A DNA stretch of 11,533 bases from Alphaproteobacteria bacterium (GTDB taxonomy: Bacteria > Pseudomonadota > Alphaproteobacteria > UBA3830). A program made the position numbers and the translations under genes. Position 1 is the first letter of the stretch; each line of letters begins with the position of its first letter. The stretch lies in the NCBI GenBank assembly GCA_025998595.1, contig BNWE01000041.1:1-11533 (forward strand). Reading direction: 5' to 3'. Positions 6,389 through 11,533 of the stretch are shown here, one piece after another. The notes below the pieces were generated by a model. It searched no databases. It saw only the letters and a program-made list of their open reading frames with translations, and was not told the DNA's origin.

Positions 6389-7135
6389 CTATACTCCTTT
6401 GTTTCTCTGGCGGAAACTTTCATATAAAGACACAGTTGCGGCCTGAGCGGCATTCAGCGTAGTGAATTGCCCGATTTCCGGTAATTTCACCAGAAAATCG
6501 CAGGATTCCTTGGTCAATCGTCGCATCCCCTCCCCTTCGCTTCCTACAACAAATATAAATTTATCGTTCAGCTGAATTTCGTCCAGATTTTTTTCGGATC
6601 TTTCGTCAAGTCCTAGACACCAAAAACCGTGTTTTTTCAAGAAGTTAATGCTGTGAACGAAATTTACTACGCGAATCAGCGGAACGTTTTCCAACGCTCC
6701 GGACGCCGCCTTCGCCATTGCCGGAGTTAAATCCGGACTGCCGTTTTCCGTAACAACGACGGCGCGTGCTCCAAATACAGCAGAAGCCCTCAGGATACTG
6801 CCGATGTTTTGGGGATCCGTAACCTGATCCAGAAAAACCAGCGGACGCTTATCGGACTCATCTTCCACGGACTCTTCCAGCGAGTATTCCGGCAAATTCT
6901 TTACATAAGCCGCGCATCCCTGGTGTGTTGTTTCATTTCCAAAAGTAGCTGCAAAGAAGTCTCGACTAACTACCTCGAATCTTATGGATTTGTCGGCACG
7001 TTCGCATTCATCCAGAAAATTTCGACACGATTCCAGAACGACAACGCGATCAAATTCCCTTTCGGGATTCGCCAAAGCCGCCTTTAGAGCGTGCTTCCCA
7101 TAGATCCACATATGATTTTTTATCTTTTTTTTCAT
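6389..7135 (-). CDS. rlmB: SpoU/TrmH-family rRNA 2'-O-methyltransferase, RlmB-like
   Basis: This is a 248-residue SPOUT methyltransferase; RlmB methylates the ribose of G2251 in 23S rRNA. The N-terminal substrate-binding part begins MWIYGKHALKAAL (9-21) and includes HQGCAAYV (71-78). The knot domain has motif 1, DQVTDPQNIGSILRA (103-117), with the catalytic asparagine and arginine, then ENGSPDLTPAMAKAASGA (130-147), motif 2 FVVGSEGEGMRRL (195-207) and motif 3 TTLNAAQAATVSLYE (225-239), where family members usually have SLNVS. The start at 7135 is chosen for a GGAA upstream; ATG 7111, which matches the usual family start, is the alternative. It is the first gene of the cluster, only 1 nt before the bioH-like gene, so the biotin genes probably depend on its promoter. 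A TrmH tRNA methyltransferase role is less likely. Confidence 0.88.
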   Translation of the reverse strand: MKKKIKNHMWIYGKHALKAALANPEREFDRVVVLESCRNFLDECERADKSIRFEVVSRDFFAATFGNETTHQGCAAYVKNLPEYSLEESVEDESDKRPLVFLDQVTDPQNIGSILRASAVFGARAVVVTENGSPDLTPAMAKAASGALENVPLIRVVNFVHSINFLKKHGFWCLGLDERSEKNLDEIQLNDKFIFVVGSEGEGMRRLTKESCDFLVKLPEIGQFTTLNAAQAATVSLYESFRQRNKGV

Positions 7136-7168
7136 ATCATTCCGCTGACAAGACCAAATACACCACTG

Positions 7169-7197
7169 TTAATAGCAGGACTACGGCACGTTTGCAA
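7169..7197 (-). promoter_or_regulatory. Promoter for the rlmB-bio cluster
   Basis: On the minus strand, TTGCAA (7192-7197) and TATTAA (7169-7174) are separated by 17 bp and would start transcription near 7161, about 25 nt before rlmB. The match is good but not perfect. It would drive all five genes. Confidence 0.5.
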
Positions 7198-7235
7198 CAG
7201 ACGACTTCAAATTCTCCGAGAGGAATCAGGTCCGT

Positions 7236-7455
7236 TTAATTTTCCATAATTAGAGAAAGAGCTTTCTGTTGAGATATCGAGTTGTAGAAGCGCATTTGCG
7301 ACACAGTCATCTTCAATTTACAGGCTAATCCGATAAGAAGATTCCGCAAAGCAGCCATAATTTGCGGCGAATTTCCATTGCGAATTGTACGTCGATCTTC
7401 GTGAAAAATCATGTCACGAACTCAATGAATGCCTCTGGCCTGACGGATTCCGCGG
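7236..7455 (-). pseudogene. Decayed ISAs1-type transposase, C-terminal fragment
   Basis: On the minus strand, 7236-7412 encodes 58 residues containing FHEDRRTIRNGNSPQIMAAL and RNLLIGLACKL and ending ALSLIMEN. This resembles the C-terminal end of ISAs1-family (H-repeat-associated) DDE transposases, which carry HWVRDVTFxED, R-x-G-N-x-P-Q and LRNL. Just upstream the frame continues VRD, then meets TGA where the family has a tryptophan (IH*VRD), consistent with a TGG to TGA mutation. Further upstream the similarity fades. No complete element or end repeats are visible, so this is an inactive remnant. Confidence 0.55.
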
Positions 7456-7658
7456 ATCCTCTATACTTGAAAATATTTCACTCAACTTTGACATAAAACC
7501 TCAATTACTTAAAGCTTCCTCAATTTACATCAATTGTTAGCATATTCCGGGAATTAAATAGCCATGTTCTATGTTTCGAAACAAAAAAATATTCTTGTCA
7601 TTCTGGAGCTTGATGTGGTATTATATCCTGTAGTGTGTAAATTATTGTAGGGTTTGAG
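7456..7658 (+). promoter_or_regulatory. Intergenic stretch with promoter for the Rpn-family gene
   Basis: TTGTCA (7595-7600) and TATTAT (7619-7624) with an 18-bp spacer form a reasonable sigma-70-type promoter, about 27 nt before the start region of the next gene. The rest of the stretch is AT-rich, with no gene that I recognise. Confidence 0.45.
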
Positions 7659-8477
7659 ATGGGGGCTGTTGTTGGTGATTTGGTATTTAAATTAATTTTT
7701 AGTGATTCTCGCAGTAAAAAAATGCTAATTCATCTGTTGAATAGCATCATTGTGGGGGCAAAAGATAATCCAATAGTGGATTTGCAGATTCGAAAAACAG
7801 AGCTGTTACCGGAATATTTTGGCGGCAAAGAAGCACGTATAGATATTTTAGCCGAAGCGTCCGATAAGCGCCGTGTAAATGTGGAGATCCAACGACAAAG
7901 TCAAAGTTATTTTATCAAACGCTCTCTATTCTACTGGGCTGAGATATATTTTCAGCAGCTGCAAAAAGGTGGGGAGTTCTATGAGCTTTGCCAAACTATT
8001 TGCATAAATATACTCGAAGAAAATATATTTAAAGATGATCGTTTCTGGCATACCTACCATATGAGAGAGGATGAGACACATGAGCTTTTGACGGATGTGG
8101 AGGAAGTCCACTTTTTGGAATTGACTAAGTTAAAGGAGTACCAAGAGGATAATCCAGTTACTTGGTGGATTGAGTATATCAAGAATCCGCATTCGAAGAT
8201 TGTTGATAAGATAGGCGAATTTGAGCCGATAATAAAGGAGGCAGTGAAAATGTTTGATATTGTATCGTCAGATCCAGCTACACAAGAGCTTATTCGAATT
8301 AGAAATGATGGAGAGCATGAGTATAACTCTGCTATTGGAGAAGCCGAAAGAAAAGGTGAAGCAAGAGGCAGAATGGAAATGGCTCGAAACTTGCTGCAGG
8401 CTGGAGTCAGTGCTGAAATTGTAGCGAGTTCTTCTGGACTTTCTACTTCTGAAATCCAATCGCTGAAGAGGCCTTGA
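7659..8477 (+). CDS. Rpn family recombination-promoting nuclease / PD-(D/E)XK transposase-like protein
   Basis: This 272-residue protein is of the Rpn/PDDEXK_2 type, a family abundant in intracellular alphaproteobacteria. It opens GDLVFKLIFSDSRSKKMLIHLLNSII, the usual F-K-x-IF...LL-N helix. The nuclease core is ARIDILAEASDKRRVNVEIQ (about 58-77), supplying the Asp and the E-x-Q that act as metal ligands. It continues with RSLFYWAEIYFQQLQKGGEFYEL and QTICINILE, both characteristic. The C-terminal tail GEARGRMEMARNLLQAGVS...GLSTSEIQSL (about 236-271) is the charged helix and GLS-x-x-E-I motif common to these proteins. It appears full length and undamaged. The start follows a weak AGGG. It probably moves or promotes recombination as a DNA endonuclease. 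No end repeats are visible around it. It lies where pntAA would be expected. Confidence 0.85.
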   Translation: MGAVVGDLVFKLIFSDSRSKKMLIHLLNSIIVGAKDNPIVDLQIRKTELLPEYFGGKEARIDILAEASDKRRVNVEIQRQSQSYFIKRSLFYWAEIYFQQLQKGGEFYELCQTICINILEENIFKDDRFWHTYHMREDETHELLTDVEEVHFLELTKLKEYQEDNPVTWWIEYIKNPHSKIVDKIGEFEPIIKEAVKMFDIVSSDPATQELIRIRNDGEHEYNSAIGEAERKGEARGRMEMARNLLQAGVSAEIVASSSGLSTSEIQSLKRP

Positions 8478-8486
8478 GGACTTACG

Positions 8487-8528
8487 CAGGAACAAGTTAT
8501 TCTTGTGCTGGTCTTTAGCGTTTTTTTT
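8487..8528 (+). terminator. Possible intrinsic terminator after the Rpn-family gene
   Basis: CAG-ACAAG (8487-8495) can pair with CTTGT-CTG (8502-8510) around TTATT, with a small bulge. A run of eight T follows at 8521-8528, about 10 nt after the stem. The spacing is longer than ideal. TATACT (8531-8536) could be a -10 box for pntAB but no good -35 is seen. Confidence 0.4.
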
Positions 8529-8593
8529 GATATACTGTTCCGTCGAATCATGGAGTGGTTCTGTGCTTTTCTATCTTGATCTAGGAGAGATTT

Positions 8594-8956
8594 ATGGATT
8601 GTTATTTCCACGCTTTTTATAGTCATCTCAATGACCTTATGTTTTTACACCATATTGCCATGACTTCGCCCGAATGTGCGTCGTCTGGAATTCACGGGCT
8701 GACGGTGTTTGTGCTGGCCTGTTTTGTTGGCTACTACGTTGTTTGGAGAGTAACTCCGGCACTGCATGCTCCACTTATGTCAGTCACAAATGCGATTTCC
8801 AGTGTCGTTATAGTTGGAGCGCTACTGGCCGCCTCCCAAAACGTATATGGATTTTCCAGAATCTTCGGATTTTTCGCTATAGTGTTGGCATCGATAAATA
8901 TTTTCGGTGGTTTTATCGTAACCCATCGCATGCTTGATATGTTTCGCAAAAAATAG
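8594..8956 (+). CDS. pntAB: Proton-translocating NAD(P) transhydrogenase, membrane subunit alpha-2
   Basis: This 120-residue membrane protein is the separate small subunit (part of domain II) of the three-subunit transhydrogenase. It works with PntB to move protons while hydride passes from NADH to NADP. Family marks are [20 protein letters not shown] (about 36-55) and [23 protein letters not shown] (about 56-78), followed by a third membrane segment, [19 protein letters not shown], and the [10 protein letters not shown] tail. AGGAGA (8583-8588) precedes the ATG by 5 nt. It is followed 8 nt later by pntB. The NAD-binding subunit gene pntAA, normally just upstream, is absent from this window. 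Confidence 0.92.
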   Translation: MDCYFHAFYSHLNDLMFLHHIAMTSPECASSGIHGLTVFVLACFVGYYVVWRVTPALHAPLMSVTNAISSVVIVGALLAASQNVYGFSRIFGFFAIVLASINIFGGFIVTHRMLDMFRKK

Positions 8957-8964
8957 GTAATTTA

Positions 8965-10341
8965 ATGGTAGTTGACGTTCTTTATCTAATTGCAGCAGTG
9001 TGTTTTATATTCGCCCTAAAGGGATTATCCTCTCCACAATTCGCTTCCCGCGGGAACTACTGTGGAATCGCTGGAATCGTGCTAGCGTGTGTAGCAACCT
9101 ATATCTCCGTCGGTATTTCCGGAGTGTTTTATACGCTCATCGCAATTGCGATTGGCGGTGGAATAGGAGCCCATATAGCAACTAATGTCTCTATGACGTC
9201 TCTTCCCCAAATGGTGGCTGGCTTTCATAGCCTTGTAGGACTTGCAGCGGTATTGGTAGCTTTTTCCGCCTGTTTCGCTCCGGAATTATTCGAAATAGTC
9301 GGACTCAACGGCATATATAAATCCAGCTTAATGGAAATGGGACTTGGATCAGCCATAGGAGCCGTGACATTTTCCGGATCCGTCATTGCATTCCTGAAAC
9401 TAGATGGACGCTATAAAGGAAACAGCGTTCCTGTATTTGTTAATGCTTTTCTGCTATCGTCCATAATCTGCCTATTGACATATTTCGTGACCACAGAAAG
9501 CACATCTACCTTCATTTTACTGACGTTTTTGGCATTTGTTTTTGGCGCAACATTGATAGCGCCCATTGGCGGAGCTGATATGCCAGTGATCGTATCCATG
9601 CTGAACTCCTATTCCGGATGGGCAACGTCCGGCATTGGATTTACCCTGCACAACGACCTTCTCATAATTACTGGAGCAATCGTTGGATCCAGCGGTGCTA
9701 TACTCAGCTACATCATGTGCAAAGGCATGAATAGATCACTTCTGGATGTCATCTTTGGCGGTGGACAATCGGATTCTGCCAATAAAAATGACGGTTCCTC
9801 AGATGCATCCAAAACTTACAAAAATGGATCTGCGGAAGATGCCGCTTTCATATTAAAAAATGCCAGTTCAGTCATTATTGTTCCCGGATATGGAATGGCC
9901 ACATCTCAGGCACAACACGCACTGAAGGAAATGGGGGAGCTTCTTCAAAAAGAAGGCGTAAAAGTTAAATACGCCATTCATCCGGTGGCAGGACGTATGC
10001 CGGGTCATATGAATGTCCTGCTGGCGGAAGCAAGCGTTCCCTATGAAGATGTATGCGAATTGGATGAAATAAACCGAGATTTCGTGTCTTGCGACGTCGC
10101 CTATATCGTCGGTGCAAACGATGTCACGAATCCAGCTGCTAAGCACGATACTTCCAGTTCCATCTACGGAATGCCAATTCTGGAAGTCGGAAAAGCAAAG
10201 ACAGTTCTATTCCTAAAACGATCCATGGGAGCCGGATACGCAGGAGTCGATAATGAATTGTTCTACGCCCAAAACACCATGATGCTGCTGGGAGACGCCA
10301 AAAAAACAACCGAAGATATAATAAAGTGCTTGCCAGCGTGA
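8965..10341 (+). CDS. pntB: NAD(P) transhydrogenase subunit beta
   Basis: PntB carries most of the proton channel and the NADP-binding domain III. The first roughly 265 residues are a chain of hydrophobic membrane segments, including the conserved HSLVGLAAVLVA and IGGADMPVIVSMLNSYSGWA. After a hydrophilic linker (about 272-290), domain III shows VIIVPGYGMATSQAQ (GYGMA at 308-312), IHPVAGRMPGHMNVLLAEA, LDEINRDF, VIGAND-like VGANDVTNPAA, GMPILEV and FLKRSMGAGYAG. At 458 residues it is full length. AGGTAA precedes the ATG, and the gene is coupled to pntAB. The last residues and the TGA lie in the start of a palindromic repeat, so that element supplies the stop codon. Function of the complex needs pntAA from elsewhere. 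Confidence 0.95.
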   Translation: MVVDVLYLIAAVCFIFALKGLSSPQFASRGNYCGIAGIVLACVATYISVGISGVFYTLIAIAIGGGIGAHIATNVSMTSLPQMVAGFHSLVGLAAVLVAFSACFAPELFEIVGLNGIYKSSLMEMGLGSAIGAVTFSGSVIAFLKLDGRYKGNSVPVFVNAFLLSSIICLLTYFVTTESTSTFILLTFLAFVFGATLIAPIGGADMPVIVSMLNSYSGWATSGIGFTLHNDLLIITGAIVGSSGAILSYIMCKGMNRSLLDVIFGGGQSDSANKNDGSSDASKTYKNGSAEDAAFILKNASSVIIVPGYGMATSQAQHALKEMGELLQKEGVKVKYAIHPVAGRMPGHMNVLLAEASVPYEDVCELDEINRDFVSCDVAYIVGANDVTNPAAKHDTSSSIYGMPILEVGKAKTVLFLKRSMGAGYAGVDNELFYAQNTMMLLGDAKKTTEDIIKCLPA

Positions 10342-10434
10342 CGCTGGCTCCGCTTTCTGCTTTGCTACTGGTTGCATTGTATGCGAATGCTATATTCAGC
10401 ACTGAAGCTGTTTCAGCAAGAGAAAATGCCAGTC
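10332..10434 (-). repeat. Palindromic repeat copy 6, at pntB 3' end
   Basis: The copy opens with the perfect mini-hairpin GCCAGCGTgACGCTGGC (10332-10348), which includes the pntB stop, and continues GCTTTCTGCTTTGCTAC and ATTGTATGCGAATGC, ending AGAAAATGCCAGTC. Read on the minus strand it matches serC copy 2 along its length and serC copy 1 from CGCATACAATG to the end. It lies antisense to the gene and is noncoding, yet the minus strand would still read FAYNATSSKAESGASVTLA. The centre is the short form, lacking the extra middle and arm present in bioA. Confidence 0.85.
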
Positions 10435-10533
10435 AGATTCGGGAATCGTCATGCTAGTGCAAGCGCTATTAATGATGAATCGTTTTTTCGCTGTTTCAAT
10501 GGTAAAAAAAAGAAAATGTGCGTGCGCAAGCAC
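10435..10533 (+). other. Short intergenic spacer after the pntB repeat
   Basis: I recognise no gene. A small GATTC/GAATC inverted repeat (GATTCGGGAATC) lies at the left end and a run of six T in CGTTTTTTCGC further on, but no convincing terminator. GTGCGTGCGCAAGCAC (about 10518-10533), just before the promoter -35 box, has matching GTGC/GCAC ends and could be an operator. Confidence 0.3.
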
Positions 10534-10562
10534 TTGACAAAATCACAATATGGCTCTATATT
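10534..10562 (+). promoter_or_regulatory. Strong sigma-70-type promoter upstream of the leader region
   Basis: TTGACA (10534-10539) is a perfect -35 box and TATATT (10557-10562) a good -10 box, separated by 17 bp. Transcription would start near 10569 and give a leader of almost 390 nt before the ABC-transporter gene. Such a long leader fits post-initiation control. Confidence 0.65.
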
Positions 10563-10591
10563 ATGATTATATCTTTTTAGGACTTGGTGAT

Positions 10592-10642
10592 ATGGCTATG
10601 ATGATTGAAAATTTGGGAATAAGTTGGCGACTCTGGCATTAG
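10592..10642 (+). CDS. Candidate 16-residue leader peptide with two Trp codons
   Basis: The small frame encodes MAMMIENLGISWRLWH. AGGA (10579-10582) lies 9 nt before the ATG, and the promoter start falls about 20 nt upstream, so it is well placed for translation. Two Trp codons near the end (TGG CGA CTC TGG), ahead of a TrpX-like transporter gene, suggest a Trp-sensing attenuator. However, no clean terminator with a U run follows: only the hairpins at 10723-10753 (CAGAC/GTCTG core) and 10769-10782 (TGGCC/GGCCA). TCTGG of the leader could pair with CCAGA at about 10729. An ATG at 10550 would extend the frame but would overlap the promoter. Confidence 0.35.
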   Translation: MAMMIENLGISWRLWH

Positions 10643-10794
10643 TTCTGCTGGATTGGTTATCTTTTTTAGATTTTTACTTATTAGGTGTTCGCTATGTTTC
10701 CTTTTATTACACAAGTAATCGTACCATACCAGACGGAGGAGTCTGTTTGTGGTTTCGCATGCGTGTTCTGGCCTTTGGGCCAATTATAAATTAA
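10624..10794 (+). CDS. Possible 56-residue hydrophobic ORF overlapping the leader peptide
   Basis: Starting at TTG 10624, in the frame shifted from the leader ORF, 56 codons are open and encode ATLALVLLDWLSFLDFYLL followed by a polar tail. The first 20 or so residues could span a membrane. GGGA lies 5 nt before the TTG, so coupling to the leader ORF is possible. It could also be the tail of a frameshifted older gene, since the leader and this frame join into one plausible small membrane protein. I do not recognise a family. Confidence 0.2.
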   Translation: MATLALVLLDWLSFLDFYLLGVRYVSFYYTSNRTIPDGGVCLWFRMRVLAFGPIIN

Positions 10795-10954
10795 ATTGAG
10801 AATACGGATTTGTTCATGGATTCAGATGTTGGTATGCGCTATTTAATAAAACGACTATAGTGCAACCACTCATTCAAAAAAAATCCAACTTCTAATCACA
10901 ACTTTTAATCAAAAAAACACTTTGTACGACTATATATAAATATGGAGAATTACT
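10795..10954 (+). other. AT-rich untranslated stretch before the ABC substrate-binding gene
   Basis: No gene is seen. ACGACTATA occurs twice (10851-10859 and 10926-10934), 75 bp apart, the second overlapping a TATATATAAA that could be a -10 region lacking a clear -35. GGAG at 10944-10947 is the ribosome binding site of the next gene. Confidence 0.35.
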
Positions 10955-11533
10955 ATGAACAAGAAAATATTTGCTGCTGTAGCAGCTGTCCTGTGTATTA
11001 TGGCGGCTTTTCTCTATTCGGGGAAGAGAAACGATTTGCCGATTGTTGCGATTGCGAATTATGGTCCACATTCTACTCTTGAGGAATCGATCAGGGGACT
11101 AAAAAAGGAGCTAGCGGACTGTGGGTTTATCGAAAACAAGACAATACGATATGAAATCGCAGATGTGGGCTTCGATCCGGCTCTTATTCCACAAATGATA
11201 ACAAATTTAATAGGATATAAGCCGAAAGTTATGGTTACAAAAACAACTCCAATTTCACAATTCGCCAAAGGAAAAGTTCACGATATTCCGCTTGTCTTCT
11301 GCGACATAACTGATCCAGTAGAAGTTGGGCTCGTAAAAAGCAAAAACCAATCCCATAAAAACGTTACTGGCTGTTCAGATCAGAATGATCTGGAACAATT
11401 TTTGAATTTCGCCAATGAACTTCTTCCAAACGCAAAGACTGTTGGACTTTTATATTCCACGTCCGAAAGCAATGATGCTGCATTGGTTCATATGATGGAA
11501 GACGCAGCATCCAGTGTTGGTTTGTCTGTGCTA
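10955..11533 (+). CDS. ABC transporter substrate-binding protein, TrpX-like (ABC_sub_bind family), cut by window end
   Basis: The first 193 residues are present and the gene runs off the window. An N-terminal hydrophobic segment (about 5-21) after MNKK looks like a signal peptide or anchor; the cysteine within it lacks a convincing lipobox. The mature part starts IVAIANYGPHSTLEESIRGLKKEL, followed by IRYEIADVGFDPALIPQMI, VMVTKTTPISQFAKG, IPLVFCDITDPVEVGLV, VTGCSDQNDLEQFLNF and LLPNAKTVGLLYSTSESNDAALVHMM. This order matches periplasmic proteins of the ABC_sub_bind/TrpX family, which bind tryptophan or other amino-acid-like ligands. The ligand is not settled by the sequence, though the two-Trp leader upstream is suggestive. 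A permease and ATPase gene would be expected downstream. Confidence 0.82.
   Translation, partial: MNKKIFAAVAAVLCIMAAFLYSGKRNDLPIVAIANYGPHSTLEESIRGLKKELADCGFIENKTIRYEIADVGFDPALIPQMITNLIGYKPKVMVTKTTPISQFAKGKVHDIPLVFCDITDPVEVGLVKSKNQSHKNVTGCSDQNDLEQFLNFANELLPNAKTVGLLYSTSESNDAALVHMMEDAASSVGLSVL

Noticed and set aside
6735..6760. CCGGACTGCCGTTTTCC in rlmB resembles the repeat core GGACTGGCGTTTTCT
   Set aside because: It encodes ENGSPDLTP, a normal conserved segment of the methyltransferase family, and lacks the rest of the repeat.
7347..7358. GCAAAGCAGCC resembling the repeat core AGCAAAGCAG
   Set aside because: It belongs to the transposase remnant (MAALRN codons on the minus strand), and the flanks show no repeat similarity.
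8054..8626. 190-codon minus-strand frame opposite the Rpn-family gene
   Set aside because: The plus-strand gene has clear family motifs throughout, while the antisense product shows none.
272..10434. CRISPR array or ordinary tandem repeat
   Set aside because: The repeats are dispersed, palindromic and diverged, lie in genes on both strands, and have no regular spacers or cas genes.
10569..10954. T-box riboswitch in the transporter leader
   Set aside because: I see no T-box consensus or specifier stem, and this class is essentially absent from alphaproteobacteria.

Overview
The window looks like chromosomal DNA from an AT-rich alphaproteobacterium, most likely a host-associated (Holosporales- or Rickettsiales-like) one. 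The evidence is the alphaproteobacterial form of SerC, a split proton-translocating transhydrogenase (pntAB then pntB), Rpn/PD-(D/E)XK and ISAs1-type mobile-gene debris, and a family of palindromic repeats inserted inside protein genes, a habit best known from Rickettsia. The exact taxon is an inference.

Layout. 1-177: no gene. 178-1488 (+): serC. 1489-1797: a repeat copy split by a 67-bp inverted-repeat mini-element, then a hairpin. 1858-2658 (+): a secreted Nudix hydrolase behind a consensus sigma-70-type promoter. 2733-7135 (-): a compact five-gene cluster transcribed rlmB > bioH-like > bioC > bioD > bioA, converging on the Nudix gene. 7136-7658: rlmB promoter, a decayed ISAs1-type transposase tail, and the promoter of the next gene. 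7659-8477 (+): Rpn-family nuclease/transposase. 8594-10341 (+): pntAB-pntB. 10342-10954: a repeat copy, a strong promoter and a leader region with a two-Trp mini-ORF. 10955-end (+): N-terminal part of an ABC-transporter substrate-binding protein (TrpX-like family), cut by the window edge.

The bio genes cover early pimeloyl-ACP formation (BioC methylation, BioH-like demethylation) and the two middle ring-assembly steps (BioA, BioD). bioF and bioB are not in the window.

The main discovery is a palindromic repeat family of about 60-190 nt with at least six copies here. Four lie inside serC, bioA, bioC and the bioH-like gene; two lie at the 3' ends of serC and pntB. All the coding copies are read in the same frame, giving related peptides of the type AYNxxxSKAENxAS, and none breaks its host gene. 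Taking the inserts out returns BioA and BioC to about their usual lengths. Several copies end in a small hairpin whose arms differ between copies while pairing is kept. This parallels the Rickettsia palindromic elements (RPEs), but I cannot match the sequence to a named family.
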